From the NCBI GenBank assembly GCA_030428785.1, contig JAUIEF010000039.1, forward strand, positions 1 through 32,898: a stretch of DNA of 32,898 nt, written 5' to 3'. Of this stretch, positions 23,470-31,394 are shown one piece after another. Source of the DNA: a bacterium. GTDB lineage: Bacteria > Planctomycetota > B15-G4. The translations under genes and the position numbers were made by a program. The notes under the pieces were generated by a model. That model was given only the letters and a program-made list of their open reading frames with translations. It was not told where the DNA came from and did no database searches. Each line of letters starts with the position of its first letter. Position 1 is the stretch's first letter.

Positions 23470-25368
23470 TCAGGGGTTCGCCGGCTCGTCGTCGACCTCA
23501 CCGACCACGACCTGGTCGTCGCGCGTCACGAGCACGACCCAGTCGCGCGTCGGCGCGTAGGGCGGCGCGCCGATCGACCGCCACGCGGGGCCGTCCACCG
23601 CGACGACGTCACCCGCCTGGAGCGGTCCGCCGAAGCGCGGGTCGAACCATCGGACGACGTAGTCGCCCGGGTCCAGCCACAGCAGGGTCGACCCGCCGGC
23701 GGGGAGCTGCACGACGTAGGTCTCGCCGCGCTCGGCGAGGCAGTGCGCGCCGGGCTCGCTCACGAGCGTGTCGTCGGGCATCGCCCGGTCCACAGGCACG
23801 TGCTCGCGGAAGAAGCGCAGCGCGAAGCGGGTGAGCTCCCACATGTGCGCGCGGCTGCGCCAGTCCTCGCAGGTGAGGTCGTTGTCCGGCCAGGCCTTGC
23901 CGAAGTACCACTCGACGCCCGCGCCGCCGGCCATGAGGTTGCCCCAGAGCCCGTCGATGCGGACGTCGTCGTGCCAGAAGTCGACGCTGTCCGGCACGAC
24001 GCCGTCGTTCGACGGCCCGAACTCGTGCGAGAAGATCGCCCACGGGCGCGCGGCGAGCTTCGACTCGAGCCGCCACGCGAGCGTGCTCGCGTGCACGTCG
24101 GCGACGACGAAGTCCTGGAGCGACGCCGCCTCGAGCAGCCCGTCGTCGAGGAGCGGCCCGTACACCATGTCCTTCTGCTCGGGGAAGGTGTGCACGAGCA
24201 CCGGGTGGTCGTACGCGTCGAGCGCCATGAGGTGGGCGTAGAACGCCTCGCGCTGGCTGCCCGTGTTCGTGTTCTCCTCGCCGAGGTTCCAGAGCAGGCC
24301 GAGGTGGTGGCCGAAGCGCGCGACGAGCTCGCGGTGGTAGAGCCGACGCTCCGTCCCCAGTTGGCCGCCGTCGAGGCCGTGCATCCCGTTGTCGTTCTCC
24401 TGCTCCTGGAGCACGACGTGGAGCAGCAGTCCGAGCCGGTCCATGTGCGAGAACACGACGTCCCACTGCGCGAGCTTGCTCACGTCGTACCGCAGGCGCA
24501 TGTCCCGCGCGACGAAGGGCCACACGTCGTCGCCGTCCCCGCCCACGTTGTAGGTGAGGAAGTAGACGCTGTTCATCTCCTGCGACGCGAGGTAGTTGAG
24601 CGCGCCGACGAGGCCCTTGCCGCGGCCGCCCTTCCAGCTCGGGTCGCCGGTCTTCCAGTCCGGGGCGTGCGGCGCGTAGGCGTGCGAGGGCGGCGTCTGG
24701 TCGAAGTCCTTGTACGCGAGCAGGTTCTCGGGGCTGTTCGCGCCGCCCTCGAGGAAGGGCGCGCCGCTCTCCGCGTGGCGCAGCAGGTGCTCACCGGTCC
24801 AGACGACGGCGCCCGTGCCGTGGAAGCCCGGCGCGTCCTCGTCGGCGGGTGCGACGACGAAGGTGCCCTGCGCGCCGTGGAAGCCGACGGGCGTGCCGAC
24901 GGGCGGGTCCGTCACGGCGACGTCCGCGCCCACGAGGTAGGACGTCGTCCAGGCCCAGGTCCCGTCGAGCGGCGGCGTGAAGCGCACGCGCCAGGTGTCG
25001 CCGTTCGTCGCGCCGGACTCCGCGGCGTCGCCGTCGGCCGCGAAGAAGCCCGGCACGACGAGCGTCGTGCCTGTCGCGAGGTGCGTGAAGGCCGCGTCGA
25101 AGCGCCGGTGGAGGAACGGGTTGGGCGTGACGAGCTCGCCGACGGGCGGGCCGGCGAAGTCGAGCGTCACCGTGTGCCAGGCGACGGCCGTGCCCGTGAG
25201 CGCGCGCGGCGCGGGGCCCTGCGTCACGACGAACGGGACGTCGGGCGGCGTGCCGGCGACGGCGAGCGCGGGGAGGAGCGCGAGGACGAGCAGCGGGAGG
25301 CGGGGACACGACGGGAGCGTGCGGGCGACACGCCGTCGGACCGTCCGCCGGGAGGGGCCGGTGGACAT
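23470..25368 (-). CDS. Exported glycoside-hydrolase-like protein with DUF5060-type domain
   Basis: The 632-residue protein starts at ATG 25368 with an Arg-rich n-region, a hydrophobic core and a cleavage site near LAVAGTPP. Residues ~50-190 form a beta-sandwich like DUF5060 (WHTVTLDFAGP, FTPPLDGTWAWTTSY, GTFVVAP). Residues ~200-530 look like a TIM barrel with GLVGALNYLASQEMNSVYFLTYN. The likely acid/base lies in LLWNLGEEN (E364/E365) and the likely nucleophile in IFSHEFGPSND (E449), the N-E ... E layout of clan GH-A. The last ~90 residues form a beta-domain (LPAGGSTLLWLDPGDYVVRWFDPRFGG) like the collagen-binding-type domains that follow such barrels. The substrate is unknown; polysaccharide breakdown would fit the neighbouring DUF1080 protein. 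Confidence 0.85.
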   Translation of the reverse strand: MSTGPSRRTVRRRVARTLPSCPRLPLLVLALLPALAVAGTPPDVPFVVTQGPAPRALTGTAVAWHTVTLDFAGPPVGELVTPNPFLHRRFDAAFTHLATGTTLVVPGFFAADGDAAESGATNGDTWRVRFTPPLDGTWAWTTSYLVGADVAVTDPPVGTPVGFHGAQGTFVVAPADEDAPGFHGTGAVVWTGEHLLRHAESGAPFLEGGANSPENLLAYKDFDQTPPSHAYAPHAPDWKTGDPSWKGGRGKGLVGALNYLASQEMNSVYFLTYNVGGDGDDVWPFVARDMRLRYDVSKLAQWDVVFSHMDRLGLLLHVVLQEQENDNGMHGLDGGQLGTERRLYHRELVARFGHHLGLLWNLGEENTNTGSQREAFYAHLMALDAYDHPVLVHTFPEQKDMVYGPLLDDGLLEAASLQDFVVADVHASTLAWRLESKLAARPWAIFSHEFGPSNDGVVPDSVDFWHDDVRIDGLWGNLMAGGAGVEWYFGKAWPDNDLTCEDWRSRAHMWELTRFALRFFREHVPVDRAMPDDTLVSEPGAHCLAERGETYVVQLPAGGSTLLWLDPGDYVVRWFDPRFGGPLQAGDVVAVDGPAWRSIGAPPYAPTRDWVVLVTRDDQVVVGEVDDEPANP

Positions 25369-25577
25369 GGGGCGGGAGAGGGTTCGAGAAGCGGCGCCGG
25401 AGGGGGAGTCGGCGCAGGGGACGCGGCGGCGGGGCAAGCGCCGGGATGCCGCGTCCCGATGGGCGGACGTCGAACCTACGGTGCGCGTCGCGGTTGCGGC
25501 ATGACGATCACGTAGGGATCCCTCGCGCGGCTCGCGGGCGCGCGCGAGGCGTGCGGCCGTCGCGTGCAAACGACATG

Positions 25578-25597
25578 CGGGTCGGCGGTGCGACCCG
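25578..25597 (-). terminator. Hairpin after the symporter genes
   Basis: A perfect 7-bp stem CGGGTCG / CGACCCG with a six-base loop lies 27 bases beyond the symporter stop on the minus strand. The remaining bases 25369-25577 form the leader region of the glycoside-hydrolase-like gene; I see no further gene there and no convincing promoter. Confidence 0.35.
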
Positions 25598-25623
25598 GTC
25601 GCGCGCGGCGACGACCCGTCACG

Positions 25624-27360
25624 TCACGTGCGGGTCGCGTCCACGAACGGGCCGTCGCCGGCGTGGCGCCGCGCCTCGCGCGGCAGGCGCAGCTCGTCGA
25701 CGAGCGCGACGACCTCGGCCGGCGGCGGCGGGGTCGCGCGGCTCACGACGATCGTCACGACCGCGTTGAGCAGCATGCCGAGCGAGCCGATGCCCTCGGG
25801 GCTGACGCCGAACCACCAGTCGTCCGCGCCGGCCTCCGGGTGCACGAAGCGGAACCACACGATGTAGAGGATCGTGAAGAGCAGCCCGCTCACCATGCCC
25901 GCGATGGCGCCCTGCTTGTTCGTGCGGCGGTCGAAGATGCCGAGCACGAGCACGGGGAAGAAGCTCGACGCCGCGAGCCCGAACGCGAACGCCACGACCT
26001 GCGCGACGAAGCCCGGCGGGTAGATGCCGACGACGCCCGCGACGACGACGGCGCCGCCCGCCGCCCAGCGCGCGATGCGCAGCTCGTCGCGCTCGCTGAG
26101 GTCCGGCGCCCAGATGCTCTTGATGAGGTCGTGCGACACGCTCGAGCTGATGACGAGCAGCAGCCCGGCCGCCGTGGAGAGCGCGGCCGCGAGCGCGCCC
26201 GCGACGACGAGCGCCACGACCCACGCCGGCAGGTTCGCGATCTCCGGGTTCGCGAGCACCATGATGTCGCGGTCGACGGTGAGCTCGTTGACGGCCGCGT
26301 CGCCGCTGTACGCGATGACGCCGTCGCCGTCCTTGTCCTCCCACGCGAGCAGCCCGGTGGTCTCCCACGTGCGGAACCACTCCGGCGCCTCGGCGTACGG
26401 CGTCCCGTGCAGGCTGTCGATGAGGTTCACGCGCGCGAAGGCCGCGACCGCGGGCGCCGTCGTGTAGAGCACGGCGATGAACACGAGCGCCCACATGACC
26501 GACCAGCGCGCGGCCCGCGCGCTCTTCACCGTGTAGAACCGGATGAGCACGTGCGGGAGGCCGGCCGTCCCGACCATGAGCGCGAGCGTGATCGCCGCGA
26601 CGTCCGCCATGCCCTTCTTGCCCGGCACGAACGCGGCCGTGTACTCGGGCAGGCCCAGGTCGCGGTGGATGTGGTCGAGCGCCTCGAGCAGGAAGCGCCC
26701 CGCGTGCCGACCCTCGACGAGCGTGTCGCCGAAGCCGAGCTGCGGCACGGGGTTGCCGGTCATCGTCCAGCTGATGGCCGCCGCCGGGATGAGGTACGCG
26801 ACGATGAGCACGACGTACTGCGCGACCTGCGTGTACGTGATGCCGCGCATGCCGCCCAGCGTCGCGTACACGAACACGAGCGCCATCCCGATGACGACGC
26901 CCCACTCGACGGGCACCTCGAGGAAGCGCGAGAACACGACGCCCACGCCGCGCATCTGCCCCGACACGTAGGTGAAGGACACGAAGAGCGCGCAGACGAC
27001 CGCGACGACGCGCGCGCCGTTCGACGCGTACCGCTCGCCGACGAAGTCCGGCACGGTGAAGCGCCCGAACTTGCGCAGGTACGGCGCGAGCAGCAGCGCG
27101 AGGAGCACGTAGCCGCCCGTCCAGCCCATGAGGTAGACGGTGCCCGTGTACCCCATGAACGAGATGAGCCCGGCCATGGAGATGAAGGAGGCGGCCGACA
27201 TCCAGTCGGCGCCGGTCGCCATGCCGTTCGCGAGCGCGGGCACGCCCTGCCCGGCGACGTAGAAGCCCTTCGTGCTCTGCGCGCGGCTCCAGATCGCGAT
27301 GCCGATGTAGAGCGAGAACGAGAGCCCGACGGTGAGCGCCGTCCAGCCCTGCACGCCCAT
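25624..27360 (-). CDS. Sodium:solute symporter, large subunit (VC_2705 type)
   Basis: This 578-residue SSS-family transporter has about 13 membrane helices. Motifs include GADWMSAASFISMAGLISFMGYTG near the N-terminus, GGMRGITYTQVAQYVVLIVAYLIP, VGTAGLPHVLIRFYTV, and LSTAAGLLLVISSSVSHDLIKS. A hydrophilic loop (EDKDGDGVIAYSGDAA, with an EF-hand-like run) is typical of the subfamily that works with a DUF4212 small subunit. It is close to ActP-like acetate or organic-acid carriers; the substrate is not determined. The small-subunit gene lies 18 bases upstream, so the two are co-transcribed. The C-terminal tail is Pro/Arg-rich and cytoplasmic. Confidence 0.93.
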   Translation of the reverse strand: MGVQGWTALTVGLSFSLYIGIAIWSRAQSTKGFYVAGQGVPALANGMATGADWMSAASFISMAGLISFMGYTGTVYLMGWTGGYVLLALLLAPYLRKFGRFTVPDFVGERYASNGARVVAVVCALFVSFTYVSGQMRGVGVVFSRFLEVPVEWGVVIGMALVFVYATLGGMRGITYTQVAQYVVLIVAYLIPAAAISWTMTGNPVPQLGFGDTLVEGRHAGRFLLEALDHIHRDLGLPEYTAAFVPGKKGMADVAAITLALMVGTAGLPHVLIRFYTVKSARAARWSVMWALVFIAVLYTTAPAVAAFARVNLIDSLHGTPYAEAPEWFRTWETTGLLAWEDKDGDGVIAYSGDAAVNELTVDRDIMVLANPEIANLPAWVVALVVAGALAAALSTAAGLLLVISSSVSHDLIKSIWAPDLSERDELRIARWAAGGAVVVAGVVGIYPPGFVAQVVAFAFGLAASSFFPVLVLGIFDRRTNKQGAIAGMVSGLLFTILYIVWFRFVHPEAGADDWWFGVSPEGIGSLGMLLNAVVTIVVSRATPPPPAEVVALVDELRLPREARRHAGDGPFVDATRT

Positions 27361-27378
27361 CAGCGCGTCCCCGTCACG

Positions 27379-27636
27379 TCAGTCGACCCCGTACCGGCGC
27401 GCGAGCCGGTCCGACGCGAACGCGTAGACGAGCAGCAGCAGCACGAAGACGTAGATGCTGCCCTGGTGCGCGAACCAGAAGCCCAGCGGGAAGCCGCCGA
27501 GCCGCGTCGCGTTGAGCGGCTCCACGAAGACGATCGACAGGCCGAACGACACGACGGCCCAGATGACGAGCAGCACCGACACGAGGCGCAGGTTCGCGCG
27601 CCAGTAGCCGCGGGGGTCGGGCGTCCGGTCGGTCAT
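27379..27636 (-). CDS. DUF4212 symporter small subunit
   Basis: The 85-residue protein has two membrane helices (LVSVLLVIWAVVSFGLSIVF and FWFAHQGSIYVFVLLLLVYA) and the family hallmarks YWRANLRL near the start and GFPLGFWFAHQGS. The length is normal for DUF4212. It always pairs with the SSS large subunit that follows here. ATG 27636 is the start; a longer upstream frame exists but is shadow-like. It diverges from the secretin-like gene across a 187-base gap. Confidence 0.93.
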   Translation of the reverse strand: MTDRTPDPRGYWRANLRLVSVLLVIWAVVSFGLSIVFVEPLNATRLGGFPLGFWFAHQGSIYVFVLLLLVYAFASDRLARRYGVD

Positions 27637-27699
27637 CGAACGCCGATGAGAACATCTCCCGCGGCGGGTTGCAGCAGCGATGTCGCGCGGGGCGCGCGC

Positions 27700-27716
27700 T
27701 TGACACCCGCCGGGTG
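27700..27716 (+). promoter_or_regulatory. Candidate promoter/operator of the secretin-like gene
   Basis: An exact TTGACA (27700-27705) stands ~118 bases before ATG 27824. It overlaps an inverted repeat CACCC-GCC-GGGTG (27704-27716) placed where a repressor could sit. The -10 at 17-18 bases spacing (CAGGGT/AGGGTC) is poor, which may mean activator dependence or a chance hexamer. Confidence 0.35.
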
Positions 27717-27823
27717 ACGATCCAGGGTCGGTCGACGAGGCCTCCGCGCGTCGGGCGGTCCGTCGGCCCGTGTCGCCGCCGACGCGCGTCGGCTCCCCCG
27801 CGCACCTCCATGGGAAGAGACGC

Positions 27824-29584
27824 ATGACGACCACCCACACCACGCGCCGCGTCCTCGCGGCCGTCGCGATGACGCTCCTCGCCGCGCTGCCTGCGCACGC
27901 GGCGGACCCCGCCGCCAAGGCGATGAAGAAGGCCGGCCGCCTCGCCGAGAAGAGCGTGCGCCAGCTCGGCGTCGCCGAGCTCAAGACGTTCAAGGCCGAC
28001 CTCAAGCAGCTGCTCGCGGACGTGACCGGAGGGGGGACGACGCCGACGGACGCGCTCGCGGCCGCGGTGGGCGGCGCCGCCGAGGCGGCCGCCGCGGTGT
28101 CCACGGCGGCCTTCGACGGCGTGGTCGGCGTGCGCGACGACGCGGTCGACGCGGCGCTCGGCGTCGAGGAGGGCGACGCGCCGACGCTCGGCCCCGACTT
28201 CCAGGCGGGCGGCGCGGGCGTGTGGGACGACGTCGTCCTGCGCATGCATCGCGTGCTCGGCAAGGTGGATGACGGCCTCGCGAAGGAGGTCGCGAAGTTC
28301 GCGGTGAAGCTCGAGAAGGCGTCCGCCAAGGCGGGCGTGGACGTCGACGTCCACTGGGACGTGCGGCGACACGACGTGCGCATCGACGCCGTGCCCGGCC
28401 CAGAGTCCGTCGTCGCGGACCTCGGCAGTCGCGAGGCGGCGCTCGACGTCCCGATCCGGCAGGTCTACATCGAGGCGCGCATCGTCGAGACGACGGACGA
28501 CTTCTCGACGCACCTCGGCATCCAGGCGTTCGGGCACGCGACCGTCGACGTCGACGTCGAGACGGCCAAGGGCACGACGTCCATGGCGGGCCTGCCGGTC
28601 CGCATGTCCGGCGTCGCGATGCTCTCACACGTCGTCGGGCCGTCGAGCGGAGGGCCCTTCCGCGTCGTCGTGCGCGACGAGGGGGGAGGCGTCGTCGACG
28701 ACGCCGGCGGACGCCCGCCGAGCACGGCCGAGCCGCTCTCCGTGAAGGACATCCTCAAGCAGGCGCGCCAGATCATGGCGGCCGACCGCAAGTTCTTCGG
28801 GAAGGACTCGGGGCAGGCGGGCAAGGTGCTCAAGCAGGGCGCCGCGGCGCTGTGCAAGGACCACGCGAAGGGCGAGATCGGCACGGACGTCGCGCTCCTG
28901 GGCATCCAGCAGCTCCAGCGGAACGCGCTGGGCCGCATGAACTTCTGGCGCAACCGCGCGATGCAGAACCCCGGCGCGTTCGCGTCCTCCGAGCTCCTGA
29001 ACCAGGGCGCGGACGACGCCGCGATCCCCGACGACCTCGCCGCCGACGCGCCGGGCAGCCTGCAGAAGCACGCCGCGGCCATCGCGCGCAAGGCGACCGC
29101 GCGGGTCGCGCAGTACGGTCGCACGACGCGGCTCTTCATGGACCGCATCGTGAAGAAGGCGCTGAAGGCGGGCGAGCAGGTGGCGATCGCGACGCGCATG
29201 GGACGCATGCAGCCCGTCGGCACGCCCGCGGTCTCGACGACGGACGGCGCGCCGGTCCGCCTGCTCGTGCGGCCGCACATCACCGCGGTGGGCTCGATCA
29301 CGCTCGAGATCACGCCCGTCCTCACGCAGACGACGACCACGGTCACGGGCCTCACGCCGGAGTTCGACAAGACGTTCGCCCTCACGCACGTCACGCTGCC
29401 CGACGGCGGCACCGTCGTGCTCGGCGGCCTCATGAGCAGCGCCTTCGACTCGACCTTCCAGGAGCAGGTGCCGTTCCTCGGCGACATCCCGCTCGTCGCG
29501 CGGCTCTTCCGCTCGGGTGCGGAGGTGGACGCGGTGACGGACCTCGTGGTCATCGTCACGCCGATGCTCGCGGCGGAGATGTAG
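27824..29584 (+). CDS. Secretin-domain protein with large helical insertion
   Basis: The 586-residue protein starts at ATG 27824 with GGAAGAGA just upstream and a clear signal peptide ending LPAHAAD. Residues ~30-175 are mostly helical, Ala/Lys-rich. At ~209-236 it has VPIRQVYIEARIVETTDDFSTHLGI in split form, the conserved entry strand of the secretin domain. The C-terminal end has LLVRPHITAVGSITLEITPV, GGTVVLGGLMSS, and the hallmark VPFLGDIPLVARLFRS followed by DLVVIVTPML. Between these parts, residues ~300-470 are a helical, Lys/Arg-rich block instead of barrel strands. The N-terminal N0/N1 domains are not evident. It may form an outer-membrane assembly of unusual shape or be a repurposed secretin. 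It stands alone, without pilus or type II genes nearby. Confidence 0.8.
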   Translation: MTTTHTTRRVLAAVAMTLLAALPAHAADPAAKAMKKAGRLAEKSVRQLGVAELKTFKADLKQLLADVTGGGTTPTDALAAAVGGAAEAAAAVSTAAFDGVVGVRDDAVDAALGVEEGDAPTLGPDFQAGGAGVWDDVVLRMHRVLGKVDDGLAKEVAKFAVKLEKASAKAGVDVDVHWDVRRHDVRIDAVPGPESVVADLGSREAALDVPIRQVYIEARIVETTDDFSTHLGIQAFGHATVDVDVETAKGTTSMAGLPVRMSGVAMLSHVVGPSSGGPFRVVVRDEGGGVVDDAGGRPPSTAEPLSVKDILKQARQIMAADRKFFGKDSGQAGKVLKQGAAALCKDHAKGEIGTDVALLGIQQLQRNALGRMNFWRNRAMQNPGAFASSELLNQGADDAAIPDDLAADAPGSLQKHAAAIARKATARVAQYGRTTRLFMDRIVKKALKAGEQVAIATRMGRMQPVGTPAVSTTDGAPVRLLVRPHITAVGSITLEITPVLTQTTTTVTGLTPEFDKTFALTHVTLPDGGTVVLGGLMSSAFDSTFQEQVPFLGDIPLVARLFRSGAEVDAVTDLVVIVTPMLAAEM

Positions 29585-29623
29585 CGGGACGCTCCTCGCG
29601 CGGCCGCGCGCGTCGCCGCTCCG

Positions 29624-30016
29624 TCAGGCGCCGGTCTGCGGCGCGGCCTCCGCCATGCGCCCCGCGGCCCAGCGCACGACGAGGCCGAAGAGCAGGAGCA
29701 CCACGCCGACGACGCGCACGAAGCCGGCGGCGGCCTCCAGCGTGAACGACCAGCCGAGGAACACGAGCCCCACGACGACGAGGAACCAGGCGAGGGACCG
29801 GTAGAGCGACGCGGCGTTGCCGACGAGCGCCTGCGAGCGCTCGAGCTGCTGCGCGCTCCGGTCCGCGAGCTCGACGAGCCGCCGCACGTCCTCCTCGCAA
29901 CGGCCCGCGCAGGCCAGGCCGCGGCCGAGGTCCGCGGCGCAGTCGCCGCACACGCCCTTCCCGCACGAGCGGCAGACGCCGACGGCGTCGACGTCGCGGT
30001 GGGTGTGGCAGCGCAC
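29624..30016 (-). CDS. B-box-type zinc-finger membrane protein
   Basis: This 130-residue protein starts at GTG 30016 with AGGAGA eight bases upstream. The N-terminus has a zinc-finger pattern like a B-box: CHTHRDVDAVGVC, CGKGVCGDC, ACAGRC. Two membrane helices follow (LAWFLVVVGLVFLGWSF and AGFVRVVGVVLLLFGLVV). Similar small proteins occur in Planctomycetota and Actinobacteria. The function is unknown; the finger may bind a protein partner at the membrane. It converges with the secretin-like gene across a 39-base gap containing the palindrome GCGCGGCCGCGC. Confidence 0.78.
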   Translation of the reverse strand: MRCHTHRDVDAVGVCRSCGKGVCGDCAADLGRGLACAGRCEEDVRRLVELADRSAQQLERSQALVGNAASLYRSLAWFLVVVGLVFLGWSFTLEAAAGFVRVVGVVLLLFGLVVRWAAGRMAEAAPQTGA

Positions 30017-30150
30017 GGGCGGGTCTCCTCGGCGGGGGACGTGGGCGACGGGGCCCGGGTCCTGCCGGCGAGTCTATCGGGCGGGTCGGCGTCGGGTGCG
30101 GCGCGCGCGCGACGCGAGCGGGGTCCCGCGCGCCGTGCACGGGAGCGGCC

Positions 30151-30399
30151 TCAGCCGAGGACCTCGAGCAGCTTCGCGAGCCCGCCGAGGGCGAGGCCGA
30201 TCGCCGTGAGGAGCTTGGCCCAGCCGACGAGGCGGTCGAGGACGGAGGGCGGGTCGCCGCCCGGGGCGGCCTCGGGGCACCCGTCGTCGGTGGTCCGGGC
30301 GTCCGGACGACGGCCCGGGCCCGCCGACCCGGCCGGCGCCGGTCGGTCGGGGGCCGCGCCGGGCGGTGGGCGCGGATCGGGGGTGGGGACGGTGGGCAT
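30151..30399 (-). CDS. Small single-pass membrane protein, hypothetical
   Basis: An 82-residue frame from ATG 30399. The upstream GGAGAGAG gives a plausible ribosome site. The first ~50 residues are Pro/Gly/Asp-rich and disordered; residues ~52-80 form one hydrophobic helix (VGWAKLLTAIGLALGGLAKLLEVLG) at the very C-terminus, so it would be tail-anchored. I do not recognise it. The low-complexity region and GC bias leave some doubt that it is real. The 134-base gap before the B-box gene holds no other signal I can support. Confidence 0.5.
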   Translation of the reverse strand: MPTVPTPDPRPPPGAAPDRPAPAGSAGPGRRPDARTTDDGCPEAAPGGDPPSVLDRLVGWAKLLTAIGLALGGLAKLLEVLG

Positions 30400-30577
30400 G
30401 GTCGGGTCTCTCTCCGGGGGCGGGGCCCGTGGGTGGTCGGGGTGACCGGGACGGGGGCGCCCTCGGACCGATCGACATCCGATGGGGATGACTGGACGCA
30501 AGCCCTGTCCCCGCAGGAGGTTGAGGCGTCGGGAATTGTGGATGACCGGTGGACCGGGGGCGCGGGGCGCCACCGTC

Positions 30578-30617
30578 CCGGGGTGGAGGCGCCGCCCGAC
30601 GCGCGCCTCCACCCCGG
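30578..30617. repeat. Perfect 15-bp inverted repeat with 10-base loop
   Basis: The arms CCGGGGTGGAGGCGC (30578-30592) and GCGCCTCCACCCCGG (30603-30617) are exact reverse complements. The element sits between the divergent small membrane gene and the ArsR promoter. The left arm can also pair, with a bulge, with GGCGCCACC at 30566-30574, giving an alternative hairpin. No T-run follows in either direction. The rest of 30400-30650 shows no gene. Confidence 0.85.
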
Positions 30618-30650
30618 AGCGCCCGCCTCGCCTCCGCCCTCGATCTGCCA

Positions 30651-30680
30651 TTGGACAAATCAAGTTGTCCAATCTAGCGT
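30651..30680 (+). promoter_or_regulatory. Palindromic operator over the ArsR promoter
   Basis: TTGGACAA and TTGTCCAA are perfect inverted 8-bp arms around a six-base AT-rich centre (30651-30672). TTGGAC can serve as a -35 and TAGCGT (30675-30680) as a -10 with an 18-base spacer. ATG 30688 is seven bases further, so the transcript would be almost leaderless. A repressor on the palindrome would block polymerase. Autoregulation by the ArsR protein is the natural inference. Confidence 0.65.
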
Positions 30681-30687
30681 GAAGTCC

Positions 30688-31350
30688 ATGAGCGCGTCGC
30701 CCGCAGCCCCCACCCCGACCGGTCCCGCCGCCCCGGCGCTCGACGTCGTCGAGGATCGGGAGCGGCTCGCGGCCCTCCTCCCGCCGCTCCGCCGCGAGCT
30801 CCTCGAGGCCCTCGCCGAGGAGCCCGCCTCCGCGGCCGGCCTCGCCCGCCGCCTCGACCTGCCGCGCCAGAAGGTCAACTACCACCTGCGGGCGCTCGAG
30901 GGCGCCGGCTTCCTCGAGCTCGCCGGCGAGCGTCGCCGCCGCGGCTGCACCGAGCGCCTGCTCCGCCCGACGGCGCGCGCGCTCTGCATCGACCCGACCG
31001 TGCTCGGCGCGCTCGCCGTCGACCCGGCCGCGGTGCAGGACCGCTTCAGCAGCGCGTACCTGCTCGCGCTCGCGACGCGCCTCGCCGCCGACGTCGGCGC
31101 GCTGCGCCGCGGCGCCACGGCCGCGAGGAAGACGCTGCCGACGATCAGCATGGAGACCGAGGTCGCCTTCCGGTCCCCCGAGACGCGCGCCGCCTTCGCG
31201 GAGGAGCTCGCGGAGGCGCTCGCGACGCTCACCGCCAGGTACCACGAGCCCGGCGAGGGCAGCCGCCCGCACCGCTTCGTCGTCGGCGGACACCCGGTCG
31301 TGAAGCGCGCGGACCCGAACCCGGACGGTGGGGAGCCGTCCACCCCATGA
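30688..31350 (+). CDS. ArsR-family winged-helix regulator
   Basis: This 220-residue regulator has a winged helix at ~30-95: LLPPLRRELLEALAEEPA, SAAGLARRLDLPRQKVNYHLRALE in two helices, then GFLELAGERRRRGCTERLLRPT as the wing. No metal-binding CxC pair is seen at the usual site; C91 and C102 are isolated. The C-terminal ~100 residues are helical, with ISMETEVAFRSPETRAAFAEE, as in ArsR proteins paired with SRPBCC partners. The gene follows a palindromic operator and overlaps the longest form of the SRPBCC frame by four bases (ATGA). The ligand is unknown. Confidence 0.9.
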   Translation: MSASPAAPTPTGPAAPALDVVEDRERLAALLPPLRRELLEALAEEPASAAGLARRLDLPRQKVNYHLRALEGAGFLELAGERRRRGCTERLLRPTARALCIDPTVLGALAVDPAAVQDRFSSAYLLALATRLAADVGALRRGATAARKTLPTISMETEVAFRSPETRAAFAEELAEALATLTARYHEPGEGSRPHRFVVGGHPVVKRADPNPDGGEPSTP

Positions 31351-31394
31351 CACCCGCCGCGCACGTCGCGGCTCCACGCACACGGAGATCCTCC

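Noticed and set aside
25564..27717. 717-residue plus-strand frame antisense to the symporter
   Set aside because: Low-complexity Arg/Asp/His composition, no domain, and it covers a clear transporter and its small subunit.
29585..29623. GCGCGGCCGCGC palindrome between convergent genes as a terminator
   Set aside because: Only a 12-base self-complementary run without a loop or T-run; expected by chance at this GC content.
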